DNA of 64,000 bases from NCBI RefSeq assembly GCF_005116455.1, contig NZ_SWBP01000002.1:62001-126000 (forward strand). Direction: 5' to 3'. The number at the start of each line of letters is the position of its first letter. Within the stretch, counting starts at the first letter, position 1. The translations under genes and the position numbers were made by a program. The stretch is from Pedobacter cryophilus. GTDB lineage: Bacteria > Bacteroidota > Bacteroidia > Sphingobacteriales > Sphingobacteriaceae. A model generated the notes under the pieces. That model searched no databases and was not told the origin of the DNA. It saw only the letters and a list, made by a program, of their open reading frames with translations. This document shows, piece by piece, positions 54,848 to 64,000 of the stretch.

Positions 54848-55690
54848 TTATGTTGCGATTCGTTTAAATGAATGCATTTTTATTTTTTGTTTAAGCGAAA
54901 GAATAAAATAAAATATATAAAGTTTTACTTTGTTACAAACATGCAGCTCCTTAGTGAAAATATATTTTCTAAGTTCCTCTTTTATATTAATAAAAGCACT
55001 CTTATATAAGATATTTCTAAAATATTTAAATAGATTAGAGTAGTACTCATTTTGAAAAATTTCGTCTTTTTCGTAAGAACTTATTCCTCCGTTATTAAAC
55101 TCTGCTAAAATCTCATTTATGTAAATAGGTTTTTTAAACGAATAAGCTCTTAAGTTCAGGTCGTAATCTGCACAAATTTTAAATTTTAAATTATAATTAC
55201 CAATTGACGTCAATAATGATTTACTATAAAAAACACTTTGATGACAAATATTTCTTTCAATTATTTTTTGTAAATTAAATTCTCCATCATAAACAGATTT
55301 ATTTATAGCCCAAGGGATATTTCCATTAATAGACACATTACCATAAATCCAATTATTTGGGTGCAATAAACATAACTTATGAATTTTCCCCAAAACATCT
55401 GAATTATATAATGAGTCGTCACTACCTAAGAAGTATAGCCAGTCACCTTGTGATAATTCAATTCCCTTATTCATTGCATCATAAACACCATTATCAGTTT
55501 CTGAAATAATTTTAACGCGTTTATCATTATAGGAATTTGCTATTAATATTGTTTTATCGGTTGAAAGCCCATCTATAATCAATATTTCGTAGTTAGTAAA
55601 GGTCTGAAAAAATACACTATCTAGACATTCTTTTAAAGTATTGGATGAATTAAATGTGGGGATTATAATTGTAAAAAATACTTTATCCAT
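54848..55690 (-). CDS. Glycosyltransferase family 2
   Basis: 280 residues. FTIIIPTFNSSNTLKECLDSVFFQTFTNYEILIIDGLSTDKT, then NKGIELSQGDWLYFLGSDDSLYN with the acidic pair, and NICHQSVFYSKSLL as in glycan GT2 enzymes. C-terminal region is basic and may touch the membrane. Overlaps the upstream bifunctional gene by 8 bases. Last gene of its block. Confidence 0.88.
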   Translation of the reverse strand: MDKVFFTIIIPTFNSSNTLKECLDSVFFQTFTNYEILIIDGLSTDKTILIANSYNDKRVKIISETDNGVYDAMNKGIELSQGDWLYFLGSDDSLYNSDVLGKIHKLCLLHPNNWIYGNVSINGNIPWAINKSVYDGEFNLQKIIERNICHQSVFYSKSLLTSIGNYNLKFKICADYDLNLRAYSFKKPIYINEILAEFNNGGISSYEKDEIFQNEYYSNLFKYFRNILYKSAFINIKEELRKYIFTKELHVCNKVKLYIFYFILSLKQKIKMHSFKRIAT

Positions 55691-57251
55691 TGTTTACAAA
55701 CCAAAATTCTTTTGCTACCATAATTGCATTTAAATTAGTATTAGCGTACTCGTAATAACCTTTTGATTTAAGATATTCTATTAATTCTGATCTTCTTTTA
55801 CCCGCACCAATAGGTGAATATTCTGCTGCCTCAACACAAATTATTTTTGGGGCACTAAAATCAAAATTAATAGACTTTATAATAGCTTCATCTAATCCTT
55901 CAACATCAATGCTTAAAAAGTCAGGAAATATCCCATTGTTGTATTTTCTTAATACATTATCAATATTATCAGTATCTATTAATTTTATTTCGTCTAAAAC
56001 CTTACTACTATTAATCATATTTTCATATTCTTCCTTACTAAAAGTACTTAACGTGTCGTCCTTCATAATGTAAAAGTCCATTTTACCACTAATATTACTT
56101 ATCCCAATGTTTAAGTTAACATCCTCTGGTCGTTCAATTTTAAATTTTGATAGTAATTTGGGATTTGCTTCAATATTTATACCTCTACAACCATTTTTAT
56201 AGAACACAGCAGTGTTGTTTAAATAAAATGGATCGTTTGCTCCAATATCCAAATAACTTGGTTTTGTTATACCACGCAGCTCAAAAATGTATTTGATAAT
56301 TAAATCTTCACCACATTGAGAAAATGATTCTTTTTTGTGGGGGTTAATATTTTTAGTTCCTTTTGAATTGAAAATATATTTTAGTAAACGATTAATTTTA
56401 TTTTTCATTTTTATATTAAAAACATTTTGTCTTTTTTTAATTGAATTTGGTCCAAAAGTTTTATTACGATGATGATTTAGTAGTTGATGATAATTTGAGC
56501 AAATAGGGTGATCAGAGTAATATTTGGTTTGGAGTTGATTTAGTTGATTTACACAATTAAACTCATTTTTTAGACGATATTTTGAAAGCTTATAGTGATT
56601 GCCAAATTGAGAGGGCATTCTGTGTAATTCGATATTATATTTTATTGCTAGGAGAGAAAGAATGGATTGATCCCATCTGTGTTCAATGAACTCTTTGAAA
56701 TTATTTTCCCCACAAATATTGGGGAGACTACTAATAACATTAATATTACAAGAATGTAATAACCACTCTTCTATAAATTTAATACTTAAATCACTTTTTT
56801 TGAAGAGACAAAATGCGGCATCACAATGCATTCCATCCCAATATTTTTTGTTGTCACAGTCCATTAAAATAAAACAATCACGTTTTGTCCAAAGCTTATT
56901 GTTAAAGTCTGAATTTTGAAATAATAGTATATCTGTTTTATTTAAGCAAATATCAATCAACGGATTTATGTTATTAATAATCTCTATGCCACAATCAGAA
57001 TATATTACAACATCACCATCATTGAGTTTTTTTAAAGCTTCAAGAATTATAAAAGGTTTCCATATCCAATAACCAAGCCCTTTTGAGTTTGAGAAAATAT
57101 CTGAATTTTTTTTATAAAAATCAGTAGGAATGAGATCATTATAATCATATGAAAAAATTGTTGAAATTCCGAACTCCTTTGCGGATATATTTAGCCTATT
57201 TCTACTATCAATAAAGAGATGGTCTGATAGATTAGTTAAAGCGATATTCAT
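55683..57251 (-). CDS. Glycosyltransferase-like domain fused to FkbM methyltransferase
   Basis: 522 residues from ATG 57251; the frame opens at a TTG at 57269. Residues about 1-260 contain GLGYWIWKPFIILEALKKLNDGDVVIYSDCGIEI and a HRWDQSILSLL segment, typical of a GT-A-like domain of glycan clusters. Residues about 295-522 are FkbM-like: SQCGEDLIIKYIFE, PSYLDIGANDPFYLNNTAVFY, GINIEANPKLLSKF and PDFLSIDVEGLDEAII. One protein may transfer a sugar and methylate it. The N-terminal assignment is tentative. Confidence 0.78.
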   Translation of the reverse strand: MNIALTNLSDHLFIDSRNRLNISAKEFGISTIFSYDYNDLIPTDFYKKNSDIFSNSKGLGYWIWKPFIILEALKKLNDGDVVIYSDCGIEIINNINPLIDICLNKTDILLFQNSDFNNKLWTKRDCFILMDCDNKKYWDGMHCDAAFCLFKKSDLSIKFIEEWLLHSCNINVISSLPNICGENNFKEFIEHRWDQSILSLLAIKYNIELHRMPSQFGNHYKLSKYRLKNEFNCVNQLNQLQTKYYSDHPICSNYHQLLNHHRNKTFGPNSIKKRQNVFNIKMKNKINRLLKYIFNSKGTKNINPHKKESFSQCGEDLIIKYIFELRGITKPSYLDIGANDPFYLNNTAVFYKNGCRGINIEANPKLLSKFKIERPEDVNLNIGISNISGKMDFYIMKDDTLSTFSKEEYENMINSSKVLDEIKLIDTDNIDNVLRKYNNGIFPDFLSIDVEGLDEAIIKSINFDFSAPKIICVEAAEYSPIGAGKRRSELIEYLKSKGYYEYANTNLNAIMVAKEFWFVNNG

Positions 57252-57276
57252 TATTTCTTTATAAATCAATTAAAGT

Positions 57277-58122
57277 TTAATATTTAATCGCTAAACGAGA
57301 ACTAAAATCTATTCTATTAAGATATATATCTAGTTTGTTATTCAAAATATATTCGTCAACAGCTTTTTTTTGTCCCATCCATTGTCCATAATCATCAATA
57401 ATCATTACCCCTTTATTCACTAGTATTGGATATAAGTACTCTAGTTCATGAATTGTAGATTCGTACCAATCAGTATCAAGTCTTAATAATGCTATTTGAT
57501 GAGGTATCTGATTAGGTATTGTGTCTTCAACTTTCCCCTTTATAAAATGTATTTTGTTGGGATTGTATCCAATGGATAATAAATTATTTTTTACTTCTTC
57601 TATATTCGAATAACACCATATATTATTTCCATTTTCTTTTTCACTCAATTCTTTCTCTAAAAGGATTGAAGCTATTTTGTTATCAAAACTAATGTCATTA
57701 GAAGAAGGAGTTGCCATCCCTTCAAAAGTATCATATAGATATAATTCTCTATTTAATTCACCTAATTCAATTAATGTTTTTGCAATTAGCATCATGCTCC
57801 CTCCTTTCCATACTCCGCATTCGACAAATGCTCCTGGTATATTATTTTTAACAATATATTCAACTGCTCTTATTAAGGAAATCATCCTTAATGGGCCAGT
57901 CATAGTATATTGTTTCACATTGTTGATTTTTTGAATTTCATCTAAAGTTAAATCATCTAAAGTAAAATATAAACTGTATTCTTCATGTAATTGATTTTGT
58001 AAGAAATGTAATTCGTTGATTTTTTTTAAGCTATCAGAAGAAATACTAAGGTCTAAATTCCTTTTTTTTCTCTGTATTTCTAAGTTTAATTTACTTAAAA
58101 AATATTTAATGATTTTTTTCAT
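57277..58122 (-). CDS. TylF/MycF family O-methyltransferase
   Basis: 281 residues. PGAFVECGVWKGGSMMLIAKTL is SAM motif I, LYDTFEGMATPS follows, then FIKGKVEDTIP, LRLDTDWYESTIHELEYLYPILVNKGVMIIDDYGQWMG, which carries the metal-binding Asp pair of macrocin-type sugar O-methyltransferases. Expected to methylate a deoxysugar hydroxyl with Mg2+. Four bases separate it from the acyltransferase upstream. Confidence 0.9.
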   Translation of the reverse strand: MKKIIKYFLSKLNLEIQRKKRNLDLSISSDSLKKINELHFLQNQLHEEYSLYFTLDDLTLDEIQKINNVKQYTMTGPLRMISLIRAVEYIVKNNIPGAFVECGVWKGGSMMLIAKTLIELGELNRELYLYDTFEGMATPSSNDISFDNKIASILLEKELSEKENGNNIWCYSNIEEVKNNLLSIGYNPNKIHFIKGKVEDTIPNQIPHQIALLRLDTDWYESTIHELEYLYPILVNKGVMIIDDYGQWMGQKKAVDEYILNNKLDIYLNRIDFSSRLAIKY

Positions 58123-58126
58123 ATTT

Positions 58127-58690
58127 CTATATTCTGGTTTTTAAGAATTTAGCAGGGTTACCACCTACAACTGTATAAGGTTGGACGTTTTTAGTTACTA
58201 CGCTCCCCGCAGCTATTACACAGCCATCACCAATAATAACCCCTGGTAATATAATCGCACCACATCCAATCCAAACATCATTTCCAATAATTACATTATT
58301 TTTTTCTTCGTCCCATGGATTTTCCCTTAGTAGAATTTTTTTTTCAATGCAATGATTTGCGGCAATAATTCTTACATTTTGGGCTATCAGACAATCATTT
58401 CCTATTTTTATATAACCTCCAGCTGCTCTAATGTCACAAAACTCACCAAATGATGTATTTTCTCCTATATCTAGGTGTGAGATTTTGTTGTTTTTATCCC
58501 TATTTACAATTGTTAAAAAGCAATAGTTTGATATATAAACATTCTTATTAATTTTAAGATCTTCAATTGCTTCGTATCTTATTATGACCTTATTTTCTAT
58601 AAAGCAGTTGAATTTAGATTTTAGAGATTCTATTTTTCTAAAATGAGTATATTTCTCTATTAATTTACTTTTGATGAAAGTTAATATCAT
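58127..58690 (-). CDS. Hexapeptide-repeat acyltransferase (WcaF/maa-like)
   Basis: 187 residues. Left-handed beta-helix repeats from about 65 onward (LDIGENTSFGEFCDIRAAGGYIKIGNDCLIAQNVRII), catalytic His in AANHCIEKK, and IIGNDVWIGCGAIILPGVIIGDGCVIAAGSVVTKNVQPYTVVGGNPAK at the end. O- or N-acetylates a sugar. An N-terminal stretch of about 60 residues precedes the helix. Confidence 0.9.
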   Translation of the reverse strand: MILTFIKSKLIEKYTHFRKIESLKSKFNCFIENKVIIRYEAIEDLKINKNVYISNYCFLTIVNRDKNNKISHLDIGENTSFGEFCDIRAAGGYIKIGNDCLIAQNVRIIAANHCIEKKILLRENPWDEEKNNVIIGNDVWIGCGAIILPGVIIGDGCVIAAGSVVTKNVQPYTVVGGNPAKFLKTRI

Positions 58691-58699
58691 TATCTACTG

Positions 58700-59959
58700 T
58701 TAATCTGTGTATTGCCATTTATTTAATGAGAGCAAGATTCCTGTTCTATTTCCTGTATTTAAAAAATTATTATTTTCAATTGAAAAAAAAATTTCAACAC
58801 TATCAAAAAGAGTGGTGTTAATTTCACCCATTATAAAAGTGATTTTATAATTTCCAGAATTTAGATTGTATAATGGAATAGGAGCTATTACATTATAGAG
58901 GCCAGGTTGTCTAATTTCTATTAACTGCTCTGCGGTAAGTTTATCAGTATCTGAGCTGGAATATAAATGTGTATCAAAAGTATCTGAAATTGTAAAGCCA
59001 ATATTAAAGTATTTGGTGGGTTTCACAATCTCGTATTTTATTGAAGCATATGAAATAGTTTCTGCTTTAAAACTATTAGTGATTTTTTTTTCATAACTAA
59101 ATAAATCTATTTTGTGTATAAAGCCAAGTTTATTTATTTTACTTCTATCATGTGTGTATTTAGATTTTTGATGATCAAATTGCAAATATTCTTGAGTAAC
59201 AATATCTATAGAATTATAATTAGATAATTTCCCATTTTCTAAAAGAATACCCATTTGGCAAAGTTCTTTGATTGCAGATAGATTATGGCTAACAAACAAA
59301 ATTGTTCTACCCTCACTTTTACTTACATCATTCATTTTTCCTAAGCATTTCTTCTGAAATTCAGCATCTCCTACTGCAAGTACCTCATCAACCACTAAGA
59401 TTTCTGAATCTAAATGCGCTGCTACAGCAAATGCTAAGCGTACATACATACCACTGCTATAACGCTTTACTGGCGTATCAATATATCGTTCAATCCCAGC
59501 GAAATTGACAATTTCATCAAATTTACGGCTTATTTCTTTTTTACGCATCCCTAAAATGGCTCCATTTAAAAAGATGTTTTCACGCCCGGTGAGTTCTGGA
59601 TGAAATCCCGTACCCACTTCTAATAAACTGGCTACTCTGCCTTTTACTTTTACGCTACCTGTGGTAGGGGAGGTCACACGGCTCAATATTTTCAATAAAG
59701 TGCTTTTCCCTGCGCCATTCCGGCCTATAATTCCCACCGCATCGCCCTGTTCAATTTCAAAATCAAGGTCTTTTAAACTCCAAACCATATTGCTTTCGCC
59801 TTTAGTGGTACGGTCGTTAGTTTCACCTATCTTTAAAAAAGGGTCATCTTTTCCTCTAACTTTATATGCCCATCTTTTTAAATCATTAGAGAGCGTCCCT
59901 GTCCCAATCTCACCCAATTGGTAAGCTTTAGATAAGTTTTCTACTTTAATTGCTTTCAT
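58700..59959 (-). CDS. Polysaccharide ABC transporter ATP-binding protein (Wzt-like)
   Basis: 419 residues from ATG 59959; the frame opens at a TTG at 59989 inside the upstream gene. Walker A GRNGAGKST (79-87), signature YSSGMYVRLAFAVAAHLDSEILVVDEVLAVGD with Walker B, switch His in LFVSHNLS. Residues about 255-419 form a beta-rich Wzt-C-like domain, which in O-antigen exporters recognises the glycan's terminal group. Partner permease is at 61760-62629. Two bases separate it from the upstream methyltransferase gene. Confidence 0.92.
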   Translation of the reverse strand: MKAIKVENLSKAYQLGEIGTGTLSNDLKRWAYKVRGKDDPFLKIGETNDRTTKGESNMVWSLKDLDFEIEQGDAVGIIGRNGAGKSTLLKILSRVTSPTTGSVKVKGRVASLLEVGTGFHPELTGRENIFLNGAILGMRKKEISRKFDEIVNFAGIERYIDTPVKRYSSGMYVRLAFAVAAHLDSEILVVDEVLAVGDAEFQKKCLGKMNDVSKSEGRTILFVSHNLSAIKELCQMGILLENGKLSNYNSIDIVTQEYLQFDHQKSKYTHDRSKINKLGFIHKIDLFSYEKKITNSFKAETISYASIKYEIVKPTKYFNIGFTISDTFDTHLYSSSDTDKLTAEQLIEIRQPGLYNVIAPIPLYNLNSGNYKITFIMGEINTTLFDSVEIFFSIENNNFLNTGNRTGILLSLNKWQYTD

Positions 59960-59961
59960 TT

Positions 59962-60657
59962 TTATTTTTTGTAGGTAATAGGTGTACAATCATATATCAA
60001 TGGTTTTCCACCTAATACATAATCAAGACCCCACTGATTATTTTTACCTAGGTTTTTTGCAATGGTTTTTTCACCTATTCTATTTGCATCATCTAAAAAA
60101 TAATTTAAAGAATCGTTCATAATTTTATCTTGTAAATAAATAAAGGCACCAGCTCTACAATATGGATTGTTGTAAGCAATAGGCGCATCAATAATTACAA
60201 GATCTAAAGGCTCATTTTTTAATACAAAGTCTAAAGATTTAAAATTAAACCACTTAAAATTATGTGAATTAAAATTTAATGATTCGCTCAAATCAACTTG
60301 ATGAAATTCTGTCACATCATGAGTTTGAACAGTTTCTTTAATTATTTTCAACCACTTTAAATCCTGCTCTATACAAATTAGTTTACAATCTAATGCTTTT
60401 TCTTTGATTAATTGGTTTATAAAAATAGTACTACTTCCGGCTCCAAATTCCAGTATTCTTTTGGGTTTATATATTAATATATAATTCATCAAATGCAATA
60501 ATGCGGTAGGAGACATTGACCATGTGGTCATAGGGAAAGCGGGTAAATTTTTAAAATAAGAATGCAAAATATTGAGACTGTAGGCCTGTATTGTTTTTTG
60601 CCTTTGCTCTTCTAGCCTTACCGGAAGGTGCCAAAATGATTTAATTTTATTAAGCAT
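59962..60657 (-). CDS. Class I SAM-dependent methyltransferase
   Basis: 231 residues. ILEFGAGSSTIFINQLI is SAM motif I, LICIEQDLKWLKIIKETV motif II, and LDLVIIDAPIAYNNPYCRAGAF the catalytic-side region. TylF-like distance between motifs, but no clear subfamily. Lies between acyltransferase and ATPase genes in the export block; role in glycan decoration or chain-end capping is inferred from place. Confidence 0.78.
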   Translation of the reverse strand: MLNKIKSFWHLPVRLEEQRQKTIQAYSLNILHSYFKNLPAFPMTTWSMSPTALLHLMNYILIYKPKRILEFGAGSSTIFINQLIKEKALDCKLICIEQDLKWLKIIKETVQTHDVTEFHQVDLSESLNFNSHNFKWFNFKSLDFVLKNEPLDLVIIDAPIAYNNPYCRAGAFIYLQDKIMNDSLNYFLDDANRIGEKTIAKNLGKNNQWGLDYVLGGKPLIYDCTPITYKK

Positions 60658-60668
60658 TATAATATTTA

Positions 60669-61760
60669 TTATACGGTATTAAATTTTGTCTTAAACTTTA
60701 GAAAGTATAATTCTATCAAATAATAAGACAAAATAGCCATGGTGAAAATACCAATGATGTTGAAAGGGAATTTATTCCACCAAATATAGTTAACGTCATA
60801 AAACTTATCACTAAAAACAAATAATTGTTGCCATAAATATAGGCTATAACTAATTTTGGCTTGGTAATTTAAAAAGCTATTATTCAATAAAAGTATAGGT
60901 TTGCAATTTGCACTAATGAGTAATACTAATAAAATACTAAGCGAGCTTAATGTAGAACCAAACGGTAATAAAACCTTTCCAAATTGGCCATTGTACATAG
61001 CATGTTCAATCAACCAAAATATAAAAGTAAATACCAACAAGTATAAATTGGGGTTTTTTAAAAAAAATGATATCGGAATTAATTTTTTAGCATATAACAA
61101 CGCACCTATAGAGCCGATAATAATAGGTTCGGCTAGGTTGAATAATGGAGATAATGTATATAACTGGTATTCAGGATGTAAATACACCAAGACTCTTGAA
61201 AATGGGTTTAAGCAAATAATAGCAATAGCGATGTAAATCACCTTATCACAAAAGAATTTGAATATAGTTGGCCAAATTAAATAGTATTGCTCTTCAACAG
61301 ATAAACTCCAAGTATGCGCCAGAATAAATGTTTTGGGAAAAAAAGGAAAATTTGATAAGTATAAAAAAGCACCTATAAAAGCACCATTATTGATATCTAA
61401 TTGATAATAATAGTTAATTAAATAGGCAATAAATAAAAAAAAAATAAATGCTGGAACGATTCTTAAAAAACGCCTCATGTAAAATTTTCTCAAATTGATT
61501 TTACCGTTTTTTAGCTGTTCTTTTATCAATAAAGATGTAATGAGAAACCCGCTCAAAACAAAAAACACCCTAACCCCTAATTTTCCATCATGTAAAAAGT
61601 AACGTATATTATTAACTATAGAAACAGGTATGTTATCAACAAACTGCTGATGAGCAATAATTACAATCAGTATAGATAAGCCTCTTATTCCATTTAGGCC
61701 GTTGAAGCTTTTATGATTTAAATATCCATTTAAAGAAAGTGGTTGAGCTAGGTTTATCAT
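60669..61760 (-). CDS. Acyltransferase family 3, membrane
   Basis: 363 residues with about ten transmembrane segments. FNGLNGIRGLSILIVIIAHQQF has the catalytic His region, RVFFVLSGFLITSLLIKE and HTWSLSVEEQYYLIWPTIF are family hallmarks of OafA-like O-acetyltransferases. Its start codon overlaps the permease stop by one base. Second enzyme of this family in the locus (the other is at 41496-42530). Confidence 0.9.
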   Translation of the reverse strand: MINLAQPLSLNGYLNHKSFNGLNGIRGLSILIVIIAHQQFVDNIPVSIVNNIRYFLHDGKLGVRVFFVLSGFLITSLLIKEQLKNGKINLRKFYMRRFLRIVPAFIFFLFIAYLINYYYQLDINNGAFIGAFLYLSNFPFFPKTFILAHTWSLSVEEQYYLIWPTIFKFFCDKVIYIAIAIICLNPFSRVLVYLHPEYQLYTLSPLFNLAEPIIIGSIGALLYAKKLIPISFFLKNPNLYLLVFTFIFWLIEHAMYNGQFGKVLLPFGSTLSSLSILLVLLISANCKPILLLNNSFLNYQAKISYSLYLWQQLFVFSDKFYDVNYIWWNKFPFNIIGIFTMAILSYYLIELYFLKFKTKFNTV

Positions 61761-62629
61761 TATACGGTATCAACAAATGTTTTTTCAACCCTGTTAAAAA
61801 TAATTACGCCTATAAATAATAATAAAACAGAGATAAAGGAGGTGTACAAAAAGCTTTGTAGATTAAAACTTCCTTCTCCTAAAAAACCCAGCCTAAATCC
61901 TTCTATAATAGTGGTCATTGGATTATATTCAATAATCCAGGCATATTTAGGGTATTTACTAATTGCTGTACTCAGTGGGTAAATTACCGTTGTGGCGTAC
62001 ATTAATAATTGAACGCCAAAAGTAACCAAAAAAGCTAAATCACGGTATTTAGTAGTCATGGCTGTAATAATAAGGCCAATGCCTAAACCTTGGATACCCA
62101 TTAAGATAACCAACAAAGGAAATAGCATTACATAAAAAGTGATATTAAAATTTGCTCCGGTAAAATAATAGTAAGTCAATAACAATATAAATAAGAGCAT
62201 TTGAACACCAAAGCGCACCAAATTACTAACCACAATACTTAAAGGCATAATTAAACGAGGGAAATAAACTTTTCCAAAAATATTGGCATTATCTTTAAAT
62301 ACGGTACTGGTTTTGGTTAAACAATCTGCAAAATAATTCCATGCCGTAATGCCAGCCATGTAAAAAAGCGGTTGAGGTAAACCATCTGTTGAAATACCTG
62401 CTAAATTACCAAAAATGAAGGTATAAATAATGGTGGTAAATAAAGGCTGTATAAAAAACCATAATGGACCTAAAATGGTTTGCTTATAAAAACTAACAAA
62501 ATCTCTTCTTACCAATAATCCTAAAAGGTCACGATAGCGCCAAACATCAGCTAAATGTAATTCAAACAGATTATTTTGAGGCTTAATTTCTAAATCCCAT
62601 GATTCATCCTGAGCGTTTTGTAATGGCAT
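61760..62629 (-). CDS. Polysaccharide ABC transporter permease (Wzm-like)
   Basis: 290 residues from ATG 62629; the frame opens at a TTG at 62653. ABC-2 type permease with an N-terminal cytoplasmic part (YRDLLGLLVRRDFVSFYKQTILGPLWFFIQPL) and six membrane segments. GLGIGLIITAMTTKYRDLAFLVTFGVQLLMYATTVIYPL is typical of the family. Pairs with the Wzt-like ATPase to move the lipid-linked glycan across the inner membrane. Confidence 0.92.
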   Translation of the reverse strand: MPLQNAQDESWDLEIKPQNNLFELHLADVWRYRDLLGLLVRRDFVSFYKQTILGPLWFFIQPLFTTIIYTFIFGNLAGISTDGLPQPLFYMAGITAWNYFADCLTKTSTVFKDNANIFGKVYFPRLIMPLSIVVSNLVRFGVQMLLFILLLTYYYFTGANFNITFYVMLFPLLVILMGIQGLGIGLIITAMTTKYRDLAFLVTFGVQLLMYATTVIYPLSTAISKYPKYAWIIEYNPMTTIIEGFRLGFLGEGSFNLQSFLYTSFISVLLLFIGVIIFNRVEKTFVDTV

Positions 62630-62745
62630 TTTTTTAGAGTTAATAGGCTGCAAATGTAATTTTTTGTTTTGTTAAAATTAATAATTGTGTTTACTTAGGG
62701 CTTAAGCTTATTAATAATTTATTTATTCATTATTTTTTTTAACAA

Positions 62746-63852
62746 TTAATGGAGCAGTATCTTGATTTTTTGGGCATAATTTTTAAACCCATAATTATTT
62801 ATGGTGCTGTTTTGAATTTCTATAGTCTTTTGGTTAAAATTTAATAAATCTACGATGGTTTTTAAAATTTCTTTAGGTTTTTTTGGATCACATAAAAGGC
62901 CTGTCTGTCCTGATATTACAGCATCACGGCTACCATCGCTATTTCCGGCAAGTACAGGAACACCACAAGCACTGGCTTCAATAAAAGTGATACCAAAACC
63001 TTCTCCCTCACTGGGCATCACATAAACATCTGCCAATTGATAATGCGCTATGAGTTCATCTTCTTGAATAAAGCCTAAAAACTTTACATATTTATTTACT
63101 TTGTATTGATTAACTAGCTGTTTTAATCTGATGATTTCTTTTTCATCAGCTTTGCCTGCAATGAGATAAACAACATTTTGATTTGTTTTGATTAGCTCTG
63201 GCAATAGTTGTATGATTTTATCATAACCTTTATATTGTTCTGTAAATGATAACCTAGCTAATGTTAAAAGTACTTTTTGAATAGGTTTAATTTGATAACG
63301 AGCCAATAGATAATTTGGCTTATCTAATATTTTTGGGATTTTAAAATAAGGGTCTAAAGCATTTGGAAATACTGCAATTTTATTTTCATCAACTTGATGT
63401 TTATTTACTAATTGTTGTTTTGTAAAATGGCTAACCGCTAATATTTGAGTACTAGCCTGTATTACTTTTTGTTGTACAGCGTTGAGGTTACCCCAAACTT
63501 CTATGCCATGGGCATGTAAAATAAGCTTAGTTTTAGGCTTTAAAAGCATGATCATCCATGCTACAGGAGCTAAATGAATATGGCTTAAAATTAAAGTATC
63601 GGCCCAAAAACCACTTAAAATGCTGTAAATACTAAATAGTAATTTACGACCTTTAAAACCTTTAAAATGGAATTTTTCTATGTATTTTTTATCAGGTTTA
63701 TCATCTAATAAGATAGCGGCTTTAATTTTAAATTCAGGATTTTCTTGATTTATTATAGTCAGAGATCTTAACCAACTTTTATTCACCTTTTCTATGCCTC
63801 CAGCCTGCGAAAAGGCACTCAAACCCAGAAATAAAATTTTCTTCTTATTCAT
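62746..63852 (-). CDS. Glycosyltransferase family 4
   Basis: 368 residues. LSAFSQAGGIEKVNKSWLRSL at the start, LILHAHGIEVW, LARLSFTEQYKGYDKIIQLLPELI and YVMPSEGEGFGITFIEASACG near 281-301 with the EX7E glutamates. Close to capsule GT4 enzymes that act early in chain assembly. The gap of 116 bases to the permease gene holds nothing recognisable apart from AT-rich sequence. Confidence 0.92.
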   Translation of the reverse strand: MNKKKILFLGLSAFSQAGGIEKVNKSWLRSLTIINQENPEFKIKAAILLDDKPDKKYIEKFHFKGFKGRKLLFSIYSILSGFWADTLILSHIHLAPVAWMIMLLKPKTKLILHAHGIEVWGNLNAVQQKVIQASTQILAVSHFTKQQLVNKHQVDENKIAVFPNALDPYFKIPKILDKPNYLLARYQIKPIQKVLLTLARLSFTEQYKGYDKIIQLLPELIKTNQNVVYLIAGKADEKEIIRLKQLVNQYKVNKYVKFLGFIQEDELIAHYQLADVYVMPSEGEGFGITFIEASACGVPVLAGNSDGSRDAVISGQTGLLCDPKKPKEILKTIVDLLNFNQKTIEIQNSTINNYGFKNYAQKIKILLH

Positions 63853-63871
63853 AACCTAGATTTTGCACTTA

Positions 63872-64000
63872 TTATTTAAAATCTAAAGCATCTTTACCCC
63901 CAAACTTTTCCAACACAATTAAACTCATAATTTTAGACCAATGTAATTGGTCTTCTTCATAGGCTTTGAATAAGGAAGTTAAAGATTTGTTTTTTAAATA
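63872..64000 (-). CDS. C-terminus of an unidentified gene, cut by window edge
   Basis: The last 42 residues and stop of a leftward gene. It ends LHWSKIMSLIVLEKFGGKDA then LDFK. The frame is open from 64000 and the pattern of an aromatic-hydrophobic helix before the end is compatible with an asparagine synthase-like protein, but too little is visible to name it. 19 bases separate its stop from the downstream GT4 start, so it belongs to the polysaccharide transcript. Confidence 0.5.
   Translation of the reverse strand, partial: YLKNKSLTSLFKAYEEDQLHWSKIMSLIVLEKFGGKDALDFK

Overview
The window looks like a chromosomal segment of a Bacteroidota bacterium of the Sphingobacteriaceae type, probably Pedobacter-like. 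The basis is low GC, promoters of the form TAnnTTTG with an upstream TTG, A-rich ribosome sites, a bacillithiol-system YtxJ, lipoprotein signals of Bacteroidota style, an atpD-atpC pair on its own, and dense families of short dispersed repeats. Species cannot be fixed by reading.

Layout. 1-9 kb holds housekeeping genes: tatD (cut by the edge), an FKBP lipoprotein, nrnA, ndk, a DUF721 gene with recF, a TPR membrane protein, ribH, a 39-residue lipoprotein, ytxJ, an OsmC protein and an orphan ABC ATPase. 9.2-9.9 kb is a PIN-type toxin-antitoxin pair with a palindromic operator over its promoter. 10-25.2 kb is one branched-chain amino acid operon read leftward: leader peptide and attenuator, ilvE, ilvD, ilvB, ilvN, ilvC, a double-ABC ATPase, leuA, leuC, leuD, a second LeuA/citramalate-synthase-like gene, leuB, terminator. 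25.5-27.4 kb is atpD-atpC. 27.7-34 kb has a GDSL lipoprotein, an SDR, a peroxiredoxin, two small GIY-YIG genes in repeat-rich DNA, tRNA-Arg(ACG), adk and obgE. 34.4-35.8 kb begins sugar metabolism (FdtA-like isomerase, DegT aminotransferase). 35.8-37.2 kb is repeat debris. 37.2-64 kb is a long leftward surface-polysaccharide locus: carbamoyltransferase, many GT2 and GT4 glycosyltransferases, acyl- and methyltransferases, a WbsX-like protein, an O-antigen polymerase/ligase-like protein and a Wzm/Wzt ABC exporter.

How the genes work together. The ilv/leu genes make valine, leucine and, through ilvDBCE, isoleucine. The leader region has everything needed for ribosome-mediated attenuation by leucine and isoleucine. 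The polysaccharide genes would build a decorated glycan on a carrier lipid and export it through the ABC transporter.

Most unusual content. (1) The ilv leader. (2) A GIY-YIG gene lying between the promoter plus 5' fragment of a broken tRNA-Arg gene and an intact tRNA-Arg, with a 3' tRNA fragment and terminator downstream. (3) A 20-bp palindrome that interrupts three sequences whose uninterrupted forms are also in the window. (4) Degenerate 7-bp tandem arrays at many junctions and inside coding sequence, where one glycosyltransferase carries about 130 extra residues in three blocks.
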